Positions 1-12,320 of a stretch of DNA of 64,000 nucleotides are shown here, piece by piece. This DNA comes from Plantibacter sp. VKM Ac-2880 (GTDB taxonomy: Bacteria; Actinomycetota; Actinomycetes; Actinomycetales; Microbacteriaceae). The number at the start of each line of letters is the position of its first letter. Within the stretch, counting starts at the first letter, position 1. The stretch covers positions 2,311,668 to 2,375,667 of the forward strand of contig NZ_JADKSJ010000001.1 in the NCBI RefSeq assembly GCF_015351235.1, in the 5' to 3' direction. Made by a program: the position numbers and the translations under genes. The notes under the pieces were generated by a model that was given only the letters and a program-made list of their open reading frames with translations, had not been told where the DNA came from and ran no database searches.

Positions 1-1647
<1,647 letters not shown>

Positions 1648-1648
1648 C

Positions 1649-3574
1649 GTGGCGGCTGCCCGCGGGGGGAGCGGCCTGGCGTACCGGCCGAAGGCAGGGG
1701 AGATCCCCACCCTGCCCGGCGTCTACCGTTTCAGTGACGATTCGGGGAGGGTCCTCTACGTCGGCAAGGCGATGAACCTCCGCGCGAGGTTGAGCAACTA
1801 CTTCGCACCGCTGCACACCCTGCACGAGCGCACCCGGCGGATGGTCACGACCGCGACGGGCGTGACCTGGACGACGGTCGGAAGCGACGTCGAGGCGCTG
1901 CAGTTGGAGTACACCTGGATCAAGGAGTACGACCCGCCCTTCAACGTCAAGTTCCGCGACGACAAGTCCTACCCCTATCTCGCCGTGACCCTCGGCGACG
2001 AGGCACCGCGCGTGATGGTGACCCGGAACACCCGGATCCCCGGAGCCAAGTACTTCGGTCCGTATCCGAAGATCTGGGCCGTCCACGACACCGTCGACCT
2101 CATGATCAAGGTCTTCCCGATCCGCACCTGCTCGGACTCGGCGTACAAACGCGCCATGACGTCGGGGAAGCCGTGCTTCCCGGGCCAGATCGGGCGCTGC
2201 GGCGGCCCCTGCTCTGGGAAGGTGTCCATCCAGGAGCATCGCGCCATCGTCGACGACTTCGTCTCGTTCATGGTGGGGAACGACCGCCGGTTCACGACGC
2301 GGATCACGGCCGAGATGAAGGCCGCAGCGGCTCGCCAGGACTACGAGTCGGCCGCGGTGTACCGGGATCAGCTCCAGGCGCTCGACCAGGTGCTCGCGAA
2401 GAGCGCCGTGGTACTCCGCGACGCCGTCGACGCCGACCTCTTCGGCATCGACCACGACGAGCTCGCGGCATCCGTGCAGCAGTTCATCGTGCGCGGCGGA
2501 CGCATCCGCGGTGTCCGTTCCTGGACCGTCGACAAGGAACTCGACATGTCGACGGCGGAACTCGTCGACAGCGTCGTCCAGCGGGTCTATGCCGCTGCGA
2601 GCGGGCCGGACGTCCCGCGCGAGGTCCTGGTTCCCGAGCTGCCCGACGACGCTGCGAGCCTCGAGGACTGGCTCGCCGAACGCCGCGGTTCCAAGGTCGC
2701 CGTGCGGGTCGCCCAGCGTGGCGAGAAGGCGACGCTCATGGAGACCGCCGTCGTCAACGCCAAACAGGCCCTCATGCTCTACAAGACCCGTCGCAGCTCC
2801 GACTTCGTGGCCAGGACCCAGGCACTCGAGGACATCAGGGACGCCCTCGGTATGACCGAGGCGCCGCTCCGGATCGAGTGCTTCGACGTCTCGCACCTGG
2901 GCGGTACCAATATCGTCGCCTCCATGGTGGTGTTCGAGGACGGGCTCTCCCGGAAGGACGAATACCGTCGCTTCGGTGTCGCCGAGTCCACGGACGACAC
3001 CGACTCGATCTACCAGGTCGTGTCCCGTCGCCTCGCCCACCTCACGTCGAGCGAACCGGTCGAGACGGTCGACGAAACGACGGGCGAGCGCAAGCGGCGG
3101 AAGTTCACCTATCCGCCGCAGTTGCTCATCGTCGACGGCGGGCAACCGCAGGTCGCGGCCGCCGCCCGGGCGCTCGAGGAGTCGGGTCTGACCGGGATCA
3201 CCCTGTGCGGCTTGGCGAAGCGGCTGGAGGAGATCTGGCTCCCGGACGATCCGTACCCGGTGATCCTGCCGCGGGGGAGCGAGTCCCTGTTCCTCCTTCA
3301 GCGGGTGCGCGACGAGGCGCACCGGTTCGCGATCAGCTTCCAGCGTCAGAAGCGCAAGCGCGACATCTCTACCGTCCTCGGCGAGATCCCGGGGCTCGGC
3401 CCGGCGAAGGTGCGTGAGCTCCTGCGCCACTTCGGCTCCGTCGCACGGCTGAAGACCGCGACACCGGCGGAGATCGAGGAGGTGAAGGGCATCGGCGGCA
3501 AACTGGCGGCGACCGTGTACGAGGCCTTGGCTTCGGGTTCCACGGGGCCCTCGGTCGGCCCCAGGAATGGGTAG
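1649..3574 (+). CDS. uvrC: UvrC, excinuclease ABC subunit C
   Basis: Dual-incision nuclease of nucleotide excision repair, 641 aa, the normal family size. Domains in order: GIY-YIG nuclease (PGVYRF ... VLYVGKA, residues about 24-45), the UVR UvrB-binding motif near 225-260, the RNase H-like 5' incision domain ([10 protein letters not shown] near 410), and a C-terminal pair of helix-hairpin-helix motifs ([23 protein letters not shown]). GTG at 1649 directly follows the uvrA stop, which supports translational coupling and this start. The last bases overlap the probable -10 box (TAGGCT, 3573-3578) of rapZ. Confidence 0.97.
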   Translation: MAAARGGSGLAYRPKAGEIPTLPGVYRFSDDSGRVLYVGKAMNLRARLSNYFAPLHTLHERTRRMVTTATGVTWTTVGSDVEALQLEYTWIKEYDPPFNVKFRDDKSYPYLAVTLGDEAPRVMVTRNTRIPGAKYFGPYPKIWAVHDTVDLMIKVFPIRTCSDSAYKRAMTSGKPCFPGQIGRCGGPCSGKVSIQEHRAIVDDFVSFMVGNDRRFTTRITAEMKAAAARQDYESAAVYRDQLQALDQVLAKSAVVLRDAVDADLFGIDHDELAASVQQFIVRGGRIRGVRSWTVDKELDMSTAELVDSVVQRVYAAASGPDVPREVLVPELPDDAASLEDWLAERRGSKVAVRVAQRGEKATLMETAVVNAKQALMLYKTRRSSDFVARTQALEDIRDALGMTEAPLRIECFDVSHLGGTNIVASMVVFEDGLSRKDEYRRFGVAESTDDTDSIYQVVSRRLAHLTSSEPVETVDETTGERKRRKFTYPPQLLIVDGGQPQVAAAARALEESGLTGITLCGLAKRLEEIWLPDDPYPVILPRGSESLFLLQRVRDEAHRFAISFQRQKRKRDISTVLGEIPGLGPAKVRELLRHFGSVARLKTATPAEIEEVKGIGGKLAATVYEALASGSTGPSVGPRNG

Positions 3575-3602
3575 GCTGGGAGTTCAAACCTTCGAGGAAA
3601 GC

Positions 3603-4490
3603 GTGTCGATGACCCCGGGCCAGCCGCAGCATCAGCAGGAAGTGCTCATCGTCACCGGGATGTCCGGCGCCGGCCGCTCCACGGTCGCGAACGCTCTCGA
3701 GGATCTCGGTTGGTACGTCGTCGACAACCTGCCGCCGCAGATGCTCCGGCCCCTGGTCGACCTCGCCGAGCGCGCAGGTTCGCGTCTGCCGCGGATCGCG
3801 GCCGTCGTCGACGTTCGCGGCCGCGACTTCTTCAGCGACCTGCAGGAGATCGTCCCGGCGCTCCGAGGCGGCACCCACCTCCGCATGATCTTCCTCGAAG
3901 CGACGGATGCGGCACTCGTGCGTCGGTTCGAAGCCGTCCGCCGACCACATCCCCTGCAGGGCGAGGGGACGATCCTGGACGGCATCGTCGCCGAGCGTCA
4001 TCGCCTGAGCGAGATCCGGGAGTCGAGCGACGTCATCATCGACACGAGCGACCTCAACATCCACCAACTCGCCACCACCACCCGTGAGCTCTTCGCCGGC
4101 GCGGAGACGCCCGGCGTCCAGGTGACCGTGTTGAGCTTCGGCTTCAAGTACGGGCTCCCGCCTGACGCGGACCTCGTGGCCGACATGCGGTTCCTTCCGA
4201 ACCCGTTCTGGGTCCCGGAGCTGCGTGCGCTGAGCGGCCAGGACGCCGAGGTCAGCGAGTACGTCCTCTCCCAGCCGGGCGCGTCGGAGTTTCTCGAGAG
4301 CTACGCGCACGCCCTCGAGCCGGTGCTGGCCGGCTATCAGCGCGAGAACAAGCGGCACGTCACCATCGCCGTCGGATGCACCGGCGGTAAGCACCGTTCG
4401 GTCGCCGTCGCGCTCGAACTCGCCGACCGGCTGCGGAGCCAGTCCGGCGTCGCCGTGCACGTCCGGCATCGGGACCTCGGGCGCGAATGA
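3603..4490 (+). CDS. rapZ: RapZ/YvcJ-family nucleotide-binding protein
   Basis: P-loop protein of the RapZ (YvcJ) family, 295 aa. RapZ binds nucleotides and in proteobacteria acts as an RNA-binding adaptor; its role in actinobacteria is less defined. Walker A is GMSGAGRS near residue 20, with the family hallmark YVVDNLPP just after, and the C-terminal [10 protein letters not shown] block. I chose GTG 3603 because GAGGA lies 5 bases upstream and TAGGCT at 3573-3578 can serve as -10; ATG 3609 is an alternative. The longer open frame back to 3567 would overlap uvrC and lacks a ribosome site. The uvrC-rapZ-whiA order is typical of Gram-positive chromosomes. Confidence 0.95.
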   Translation: MSMTPGQPQHQQEVLIVTGMSGAGRSTVANALEDLGWYVVDNLPPQMLRPLVDLAERAGSRLPRIAAVVDVRGRDFFSDLQEIVPALRGGTHLRMIFLEATDAALVRRFEAVRRPHPLQGEGTILDGIVAERHRLSEIRESSDVIIDTSDLNIHQLATTTRELFAGAETPGVQVTVLSFGFKYGLPPDADLVADMRFLPNPFWVPELRALSGQDAEVSEYVLSQPGASEFLESYAHALEPVLAGYQRENKRHVTIAVGCTGGKHRSVAVALELADRLRSQSGVAVHVRHRDLGRE

Positions 4491-4616
4491 CGCCCATCGG
4501 GCCGGGCGCATCCGCGTCCGAGCCCACGCGATCCGGGTGCACCACGCCTCCGGGTCGAGAACATGCAGGATCGCCGCCGCACTCCGACGGCGCGATCACG
4601 ACAGATAGGAACCACC

Positions 4617-5594
4617 GTGGCCCTCACCGCCGACGTCAAGAACGAACTGGCGCTCGTCCGCGAGACCCGCAACTCGGTCCGTGCGGCCGAACTCGCCTCG
4701 CTCCTCCGGTTCTCCGGCGGACTGCACACGATCTCCGGGCGCGTGGCCATCGAGGCCGAACTCGACAGCCCGACCCTCGCGCAACGCGTGCGACGCGACA
4801 TCGGCGAGCTGTACGGGATCCGCAGCGAGATCCTCGTGCAGAACCCTGGCAGCTCCGGTAAGCCGACCCTCTTCGTGGTGCGGGTCATCGAGGGTGGCGA
4901 GACCCTGGCGCGCCAGACAGGCCTCCTGGACGCCCGCCGTCGCGCGGTGCGCGGGCTCCCCAACCGACTGACCACGGGCTCGCGCGATGAGCTCTCCGCC
5001 GTGTGGCGCGGTGCGTTCCTGGCGACGGGTTCGCTCACGGATCCGGGCCGGTCCGCCTCGCTCGACGTCGTGTGCCCGGGGAACGAGTCGGCGATGGCCC
5101 TCGTCGGCGCCGCGGGTCGGATCGGCGTCCCGGCGAAGGCCAGGGAGGTCCGCGGTATCCACCGGGTCGTGATCCGTGAGGGCGACGCGATCAGCGGCAT
5201 GCTCTCGCTCATGGGCGCCACCGGCACCGTCACCTCCTGGGAGGAGATGCGTCAACGCAAGGAGGTCCGCGCGACCGCGAACCGCCTCGTCAACTTCGAC
5301 GACGCCAACCTCCGCCGCTCGGCGCAGGCCGCCGTCGCCGCGTGCGCGCGGGTCGAACGAGCGCTCGAGATCCTCGGCGACGAGGTTCCCGAACACCTGC
5401 AGTACGCCGGTGCGCTCCGCCTCGACCACCGCGAGGCCAGCCTGGACGAGCTGGGACACTTCGCCGATCCGCCGATGACGAAGGACGCCATCGCGGGTCG
5501 CATCCGTCGACTGCTCGCCATGGCAGACAAGCACGCGAGCGATCTCGGCATCCCCGGGACCGATGCCAACCTGCCGGCGGATTACGAGGACTGA
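4617..5594 (+). CDS. whiA: WhiA, sporulation/cell-division transcription regulator
   Basis: DNA-binding regulator, 325 aa, that in Streptomyces acts with WhiB on sporulation and division genes; in non-sporulating relatives it is kept as a conserved division-linked factor. The N-terminal half is the LAGLIDADG-like WhiA fold (starts [13 protein letters not shown]); the C-terminal part (about residues 260-320, [25 protein letters not shown] split over the HTH) is the WhiA helix-turn-helix. GTG 4617 has AGGA 6 bases upstream at 4607-4610. The open frame back to 4563 has no ribosome site. It lies 126 bases after rapZ with no clear terminator between. Confidence 0.95.
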   Translation: MALTADVKNELALVRETRNSVRAAELASLLRFSGGLHTISGRVAIEAELDSPTLAQRVRRDIGELYGIRSEILVQNPGSSGKPTLFVVRVIEGGETLARQTGLLDARRRAVRGLPNRLTTGSRDELSAVWRGAFLATGSLTDPGRSASLDVVCPGNESAMALVGAAGRIGVPAKAREVRGIHRVVIREGDAISGMLSLMGATGTVTSWEEMRQRKEVRATANRLVNFDDANLRRSAQAAVAACARVERALEILGDEVPEHLQYAGALRLDHREASLDELGHFADPPMTKDAIAGRIRRLLAMADKHASDLGIPGTDANLPADYED

Positions 5595-5645
5595 TCCCGC
5601 CCGTCGTTTGACACCGACCACGTCTCGTCGCGGTTCGTCATCCTG

Positions 5646-5671
5646 GGAACAAGCCCCGTCTCACCGTGGTT
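5646..5671 (+). promoter_or_regulatory. SigR/SigH-type promoter of sodA
   Basis: GGAAC at 5646-5650, then exactly 18 bases, then GTT at 5669-5671. This is the actinobacterial SigR/SigH pattern GGAA(T/C)-N18-GTT. It would start transcription near 5678, about 74 bases before the sodA ATG. A sigma-A-like TAGACT at 5681-5686 lies just downstream and could be a second start. The same pattern precedes sufB, the sirtuin gene and rbpA in this window. Confidence 0.6.
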
Positions 5672-5751
5672 GCCGCTCGCTAGACTGGGCCGTGACGCTC
5701 AGAGCCGTGTGCAGACAGCGCACGGGACAACACGAGGAGATCACACAGAAC

Positions 5752-7508
<1,757 letters not shown>

Positions 7509-7560
7509 CCACCCGGCGGTCTGACCACCTCCTCACCAGAGCAGCCAGACTCCGCATGGT

Positions 7561-7601
7561 CCGAACGGGCGTCCTGAACCAGCTTCAGGGCGCCCGTTCG
7601 G
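7561..7601 (+). terminator. Strong hairpin between gap and pgk
   Basis: Outer stem CCGAACGGGCG (7561-7571) pairs with CGCCCGTTCGG (7591-7601), 11 bp; inside it CCTGAA pairs with TTCAGG. The 41-base structure is followed by CTTCCTCG. It can act as a terminator or attenuator, or as a 3' stabiliser of gap mRNA. Confidence 0.75.
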
Positions 7602-7644
7602 CTTCCTCGCCGGCCGTCGGCTCAGTGCAAGAAAGACCTTCTCC

Positions 7645-8862
7645 ATGACCCTTCGCACCCTCGACTCGCTCGGAGCCCTCGGCGGCCGTCGTGCTGTCGT
7701 CCGCCTCGACCTCAACGTCCCGCTGAAGGACGGCGTCATCACCGACGACGGACGCATCCGCGCGGCGCTCCCCACCCTCAACGCGCTCATCAACCAGGGC
7801 GCCCGCGTCGTCATCGTCTCGCACCTCGGACGCCCCGACGGATCGCCGGACACGAAATACAGCCTCGCCCCCGTCGCACAGCGCCTGTCGGAGCTGCTCG
7901 GCAAGCCGGTGACCTTCGCAGCCGACACCGTCGGAAGCGCCGCGAGCGACGCCGTCGCCGCCCAGACCGACGGCGACGTCGTACTCCTCGAGAACCTGCG
8001 GTTCAACTCCGCCGAGACCAGCAAGGACGCTGGTGAGCGCGAAGCGTTCGCCGCCAAGCTCGCCGCGTTCGGCGACGTCGTCGTCTCCGACGGCTTCGGC
8101 GTCGTGCACCGCAAGCAGGCGAGCGTGTACGAACTCGCGAAGCTCCTCCCGAGCGCTGCGGGTCTGCTCATCTCCACCGAACTCGAAGTCCTCGATCGCC
8201 TGACCGAGACCCCCGAGCGGCCGTACACGGTCGTCCTCGGCGGCTCGAAGGTGTCCGACAAGCTGGGGGTCATCGGTCATCTGCTCCCTCGCGTCGACTC
8301 CTTGCTCATCGGCGGCGGCATGCTCTTCACCTTCCTGGCGGCACAGGGCCATTCGGTCGGATCGAGCCTGCTCGAGGCCGACCAGATCGACACGGTCCGC
8401 GGCTACCTCGCGAAGGCGGAAGAACTCGGCGTCACCATCGTGCTGCCGACGGACGTCGTCGTCGCGGCCGGGTTCAGCGCCGACGCCGAACACGTCGTCC
8501 GCCCGGCCGACCGCATCGAAGACACCCCGTTCGGTGCGAAGGGTCTGGGACTCGACATCGGCCCCGACACCGCCAAGGCGTTCGCCGAGATCGTCGCCGG
8601 ATCGAAGACGGTGTTCTGGAACGGTCCGATGGGCGTGTTCGAGCTGGCCCCCTTCGCCGCCGGTACTCGCGCGGTCGCGGAAGCACTCACCCGCACGGAC
8701 GGCCTCAGCGTCGTCGGTGGCGGTGACTCGGCCGCAGCGGTCCGCGCGCTCGGCTTCGATGATGACCAGTTCGGTCACATCTCAACTGGTGGCGGCGCAA
8801 GCCTCGAGTTCCTCGAGGGCAAGCGTCTGCCTGGACTGGAGGTCCTCGGATGGCAGCAGTAA
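7645..8862 (+). CDS. pgk: Phosphoglycerate kinase
   Basis: Transfers phosphate from 1,3-bisphosphoglycerate to ADP; 405 aa, standard length. Conserved N-terminal RLDLNVPL, the SHLGRPDG substrate loop, LLENLRFN, and the C-terminal nucleotide loop GGGDSAAA are present. ATG 7645 has only a weak upstream purine stretch (GAAAGA, 7631-7636). The end overlaps tpiA by 13 bases, so the two are translationally linked. Confidence 0.98.
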   Translation: MTLRTLDSLGALGGRRAVVRLDLNVPLKDGVITDDGRIRAALPTLNALINQGARVVIVSHLGRPDGSPDTKYSLAPVAQRLSELLGKPVTFAADTVGSAASDAVAAQTDGDVVLLENLRFNSAETSKDAGEREAFAAKLAAFGDVVVSDGFGVVHRKQASVYELAKLLPSAAGLLISTELEVLDRLTETPERPYTVVLGGSKVSDKLGVIGHLLPRVDSLLIGGGMLFTFLAAQGHSVGSSLLEADQIDTVRGYLAKAEELGVTIVLPTDVVVAAGFSADAEHVVRPADRIEDTPFGAKGLGLDIGPDTAKAFAEIVAGSKTVFWNGPMGVFELAPFAAGTRAVAEALTRTDGLSVVGGGDSAAAVRALGFDDDQFGHISTGGGASLEFLEGKRLPGLEVLGWQQ

Positions 8863-9653
8863 CCCCCGGGCGCACGCGTGTGCCCCTCATCGCCGGCAAC
8901 TGGAAGCTCAACCTGGATCACCTCCAGGCCATCGCCCTCGTCCAGAAGCTCGACTGGACGCTGAAGGACGGCAAGCACGACTACGCCGACGCCGAGGTGG
9001 CGATCTTCCCGCCGTTCACCGACCTCCGCTCCGTCCAGACGATCGTTGCCGCCGACAAGCTCAAGCTCGCCTACGGTGCTCAGGACCTCTCCCAGCACGA
9101 CTCGGGTGCCTACACCGGCGAGATCTCCGGCGCGTTCCTCGCGAAGCTCGACTGCGCCTACGTCCTCGTCGGTCACTCCGAGCGTCGGACGCTCCACAAC
9201 GAGACCGACGAGGTCGTCCAGGCCAAGACGGCTGCCGCCGTGCGACATGGTCTCGTGCCCGTCATCTGCATCGGTGAGACGGCCGAGGACCTCGAACAGC
9301 ACGGTCCCTCCGCGGTCCCCGTCGCGCAGCTCCGCGCGGCGATCGACGGACTCGGTCGCGACGCCGACATCGTCGTGGCCTACGAGCCGGTCTGGGCCAT
9401 CGGGTCCGGCCAGGCGGCGACGCCCGACCAGGCGCAGCAGGTCGCGGCAGCACTGCGCAGCACGCTCGCCGAGGTCCTCGGAGACGAAGCCGCACAGCGT
9501 ACGCGAATCCTGTACGGCGGCTCCGTGAAGGCGTCGAACATCGCCGGTTTCATGCGCGAACCCGACGTCGACGGCGCGCTCGTCGGCGGTGCGAGTCTGC
9601 TCGCGGAGGAGTTCGCCGGCATCGCCCGCTTCTCGCAGCACGTCGGTCTCTGA
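8850..9653 (+). CDS. tpiA: Triosephosphate isomerase
   Basis: Interconverts dihydroxyacetone phosphate and glyceraldehyde-3-phosphate; 267 aa. Catalytic Lys in AGNWKLN (residue about 18), His in VGHSERR, and Glu in AYEPVWAIG are visible, as is the C-terminal phosphate loop YGGSVKASN. ATG 8850 lies inside the end of pgk (13-base overlap); GTG 8880 is a less likely start because it would cut off the usual residues before PLIAGNWK. Confidence 0.98.
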   Translation: MAAVTPGRTRVPLIAGNWKLNLDHLQAIALVQKLDWTLKDGKHDYADAEVAIFPPFTDLRSVQTIVAADKLKLAYGAQDLSQHDSGAYTGEISGAFLAKLDCAYVLVGHSERRTLHNETDEVVQAKTAAAVRHGLVPVICIGETAEDLEQHGPSAVPVAQLRAAIDGLGRDADIVVAYEPVWAIGSGQAATPDQAQQVAAALRSTLAEVLGDEAAQRTRILYGGSVKASNIAGFMREPDVDGALVGGASLLAEEFAGIARFSQHVGL

Positions 9654-9681
9654 CGGACTCCGACACCTGATACACCAGGAC

Positions 9682-9715
9682 GGCTCGGGCCGCGGCGCCA
9701 GCCGCGGGCCGAGCC
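9682..9715 (+). terminator. Hairpin after tpiA
   Basis: GGCTCGG pairs with CCGAGCC and an inner CCGCGG with CCGCGG across one mismatch, with a 6-base loop. It lies 28 bases after the tpiA stop and is followed by a TATACT -10 box for secG at 9737-9742, so secG may have its own promoter. Confidence 0.65.
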
Positions 9716-9787
9716 GTGTCCGTTTCATCGTCGAGGTATACTGGACGGCGGTTCAGCCCCTCTGAACGCGAATGCGAAAGGTCTCAC

Positions 9788-10036
9788 GTGGAGATTCTCC
9801 AGGTCATCCTGCAGGTGCTGCTCGGCATCACCAGCCTCCTGCTCACCTTCCTGATCCTGCTGCACAAAGGCCGCGGCGGCGGACTCTCCGACATGTTCGG
9901 CGGTGGCTCGTCGAGCAACCTCGGATCCTCGGGCGTCGCCGAACGCAACCTGAACCGCTTCACCGTCATCCTCGGCCTGACCTGGGGAGCCTGCATCGTC
10001 GTGATCGGGCTGCTCACGAAGTTTGCCGCCGCCTAG
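9788..10036 (+). CDS. secG: SecG, preprotein translocase subunit
   Basis: Small accessory membrane subunit of the SecYEG channel; 82 aa. Two hydrophobic segments (about residues 3-24 and 55-78) flank the conserved cytoplasmic loop LLHKGRGGGLSDMFGG. GTG 9788 has AAAGG at 9777-9781, six bases upstream. A -10-like TATACT at 9737-9742 lies about 45 bases before the start; the -35 is weak. The longer frame from 9716 would add a charged tail with no family support. Confidence 0.95.
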   Translation: MEILQVILQVLLGITSLLLTFLILLHKGRGGGLSDMFGGGSSSNLGSSGVAERNLNRFTVILGLTWGACIVVIGLLTKFAAA

Positions 10037-10114
10037 CCGGCCGCGATTCCCGACACCGGGCCTACTCCACCACACATCCGAACGCTCTCGACAGCACGAG
10101 AAAGAGAACACACC

Positions 10115-10477
10115 ATGGCATCAGGCGGAAGCGCCATCAGGGGATCACGCGTCGGCGCTGGTCCCATGGGCGAACAGGACCACGGTTACCACGCGGACCG
10201 CATCGCCATCTCCTACTGGGACGCCCTCGGCAACGAGACGGTCCGTCACTTCGCGGCGAACGTCCCCGACGAGGAGATCCCGGAGACGATCGACTGCCCG
10301 ACCTCCGGCCTCCCCGCCGGACGCGACAAGGCGAACCCGCCCGAGGTCGCGAAGCTCGAGCCGTACAAGACCCACCTCGCGTACGTGAAGGAGCGTCGCA
10401 CCGAGGCCGAGGCCGAGGAGCTGCTCGAAGAAGCGCTGCAGCAGCTTCGCGCGCGACGCGGCACGGTGTCGAAGTAG
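10115..10477 (+). CDS. RbpA-family protein (secG-linked paralogue, zinc site degenerate)
   Basis: 120 aa, related to RNA polymerase-binding protein RbpA: N-terminal AIRGSRVGAGPMG, a small core, then the C-terminal helical region YKTHLAYVKERRTEAEAEELL ending in ARRG, which aligns with the sigma-interaction helix of RbpA. The zinc ribbon of the family is nearly gone: only Cys61 (IDCPTSG) remains where relatives have two CxxC pairs. A second, canonical RbpA is encoded at 60839-61201. From memory, a protein like this next to secG is common in actinobacteria and is often annotated RbpA. Its function is not established. It shares the secG transcript, as no terminator lies between. Confidence 0.8.
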   Translation: MASGGSAIRGSRVGAGPMGEQDHGYHADRIAISYWDALGNETVRHFAANVPDEEIPETIDCPTSGLPAGRDKANPPEVAKLEPYKTHLAYVKERRTEAEAEELLEEALQQLRARRGTVSK

Positions 10478-10498
10478 CGTCGACCACCAGCACCACGC

Positions 10499-10532
10499 AG
10501 AAAGGCCGTTCCCTTCGGGGAACGGCCTTTCT
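10499..10532. terminator. Bidirectional terminator, 15-bp stem with TTCG loop
   Basis: AGAAAGGCCGTTCCC (10499-10513) pairs perfectly with GGGAACGGCCTTTCT across a TTCG tetraloop. It sits between the convergent ends of the secG unit (plus) and pgl (minus). The A/T ends of the stem provide a short T tract on both strands. Confidence 0.9.
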
Positions 10533-10569
10533 CGCATCCGGCGTCCTGTCGACGCGCCCGCTGTGCTGC

Positions 10570-11358
10570 CTAGTACTCCGGCAGGATCAACGAGTCGGGG
10601 ACCTCTGCGGCGGCGTCCTGGTCGACGAAGAACACCGTCCGCTTCCGACCCTTCGCCCCGGCGGCGGGGACCTCGTTGTAGCTCGCACCGGCGAGGGCGA
10701 GGCCCAATGCCGAGGCCTTGTCCGTCCCGGCGAGCACGAGCCAGACCCGGACCGACGCGTTGATCGCCGGACGCGTGAGGCTCAGCCGCTCGGCCGGCGG
10801 CTTGGGGGAGTTCCGCACCGGGACGACCGAGGTGTCCGTCACAGAGACCTCCGCACGTTCCGGGAAGAGCGATGCGATGTGGCCGTCGGGACCGACCCCG
10901 AGGAAGGTGATGTCGAACCGCGGGTGTGATTCTCCGGACTTCGCGAACCGTCGAAGCTCCTCCGCGTACCGGACTGCGGCAGCATCGAGGTCGATCCCGT
11001 CCTCCGGTGCCGGGTAGCCGTGCACGTGCTCCGCGACGAGAGCGCGTTCGGGGAGGGCCAGCAGGCTGTCGAGCAGCGCCTCCCGCGCCTGCAGCTCGTT
11101 CCGATCGGCGTCGTCGCGCGCGACCCACCGTTCGTCTCCCCACCAGAGGTGTACCCGGGACCAGTCGACCCGGTCGCGATCCTTCGACACGGCGACCGCG
11201 GCGAGCGTGCCGGCACCGACCGTTCCGCCAGTGAGGACCACGTGCACGGTGTCCTGGGACTCGAGGAGTTCGCGGGTCCGGGACAGGAACCGTTTGGCGA
11301 CCGAGGTCGTCAGCTGGTCGCGGTCCTGGTAGACGAGGACGCGTCGCTCGGTCGGCAT
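10570..11358 (-). CDS. pgl: 6-phosphogluconolactonase
   Basis: Hydrolyses 6-phosphogluconolactone in the oxidative pentose phosphate pathway; 262 aa of the DevB/SOL family. Visible are VHVVLTGGTVGAGTL (family TGGxxP-like loop, here TGGTVG), the RVHLWWGDERWV motif near residue 70, and FLGVGPDGHIASLFP near 155. Last gene of the tkt-tal-pgi-zwf-opcA-pgl operon; its ATG overlaps the opcA stop by one base (TGATG), so translation is coupled. Confidence 0.96.
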   Translation of the reverse strand: MPTERRVLVYQDRDQLTTSVAKRFLSRTRELLESQDTVHVVLTGGTVGAGTLAAVAVSKDRDRVDWSRVHLWWGDERWVARDDADRNELQAREALLDSLLALPERALVAEHVHGYPAPEDGIDLDAAAVRYAEELRRFAKSGESHPRFDITFLGVGPDGHIASLFPERAEVSVTDTSVVPVRNSPKPPAERLSLTRPAINASVRVWLVLAGTDKASALGLALAGASYNEVPAAGAKGRKRTVFFVDQDAAAEVPDSLILPEY

Positions 11359-12320
11359 CAGCTCGTCCGAGCGCGTAGCGTGACCGGCTCGCCGAGTCCG
11401 GGGAGGCCGACGGTGATGACCTGCCCGTACAGCACGTCCGGGTCGAGCGTCCGCAGCTCCTCCGCGAGGCAGTCGCGCAGGCTACGACGGGGGAGGGACA
11501 GGTCGTGCGTCGGCTGCCCGGGCTGGATGAGCGTCGCGATGTCGGGCACAGGGCGCTCGAGGACCACGTTGCCGGAGGCGCGCGTCAGTCGGACCCCGTG
11601 GATGCCGCTGGAGCCGTGGGCCATGCTGAGTTCGTGGGTGACGTCGACCTGCAGCTGGAGCTGCAGCCAGGCTGCCAGGAGTTCCGTCGAGGGCGAGTCG
11701 GAGGCACCGGACACCTCGATGGCGGTGACCGGCTCGTACGGAGGCTGGTCGAGCACGGCGGCGAGCTGCGCGCGCCACAGGGTGAGCCGGGTCCAGGCGA
11801 AGTCGGTGTCGCCCGGTGCATAGTTGGCCGCACGGCCGCGCAGGGCTGCGTGGGTGTCAGCAGCAGCCGAGGCGTCGGTGATGCGACGCTGTGCGATCCG
11901 CCCGATCGGGGAAGTCGAGACGCGCTCCGGTGCCTCACCCGGCCACCAGGCCACGACCGGGGCATCGGGAAGCAGCAGACCGGTGACGAGGCTCTCCTCG
12001 TTCTCGGCCACCGCACCATAGGCGCGGAGGATGACGACCTCGCTCGCACCGGCGTCGCCGCCGACGCGGATCTGGGCGTCGAGCCGGTCTCCGATCGTGG
12101 AGTCGTTGCCGTCGTGCTCCGTGGAGAGGACGATGACGCGCATCGGGTGCTCGCGGGAGGCTTCGTTCGCGGCCTCGATGGCCTCCTCTTCCGCACCGAG
12201 GCGCGTGGAGATGACCAGGGTGAGCACGCGACCGAGGGCGACCGCGCCGCCATCCTCGCGGATGGTGACGAGTGCCTTCGACAGCTTGCTCGTGGTGGTG
12301 TCTGGCAGGTCTACGATCAT
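11358..12320 (-). CDS. opcA: OpcA, glucose-6-phosphate dehydrogenase assembly protein
   Basis: 320 aa. OpcA supports assembly or activity of glucose-6-phosphate dehydrogenase in cyanobacteria and actinobacteria. The start MIVDLPDTTTSKLSKAL, the LPDAPVVAWWPGEAP block near residue 130 and the RITDASAAAD segment match the actinobacterial family. It overlaps zwf by 4 bases (ATGA) and pgl by 1, which fits co-production with its partner enzyme. Confidence 0.93.
   Translation of the reverse strand: MIVDLPDTTTSKLSKALVTIREDGGAVALGRVLTLVISTRLGAEEEAIEAANEASREHPMRVIVLSTEHDGNDSTIGDRLDAQIRVGGDAGASEVVILRAYGAVAENEESLVTGLLLPDAPVVAWWPGEAPERVSTSPIGRIAQRRITDASAAADTHAALRGRAANYAPGDTDFAWTRLTLWRAQLAAVLDQPPYEPVTAIEVSGASDSPSTELLAAWLQLQLQVDVTHELSMAHGSSGIHGVRLTRASGNVVLERPVPDIATLIQPGQPTHDLSLPRRSLRDCLAEELRTLDPDVLYGQVITVGLPGLGEPVTLRARTS

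Noticed and set aside
3565-3588. GGAAT ... GTT upstream of rapZ
   Set aside because: The elements are about 13 bases apart, too close for a SigR/SigH promoter; TAGGCT is the likelier -10.
5608-5613. TTGACA upstream of sodA
   Set aside because: A perfect -35 hexamer, but no -10-like box lies 16-19 bases downstream; the GGAAC-N18-GTT element and TAGACT further on are better placed.
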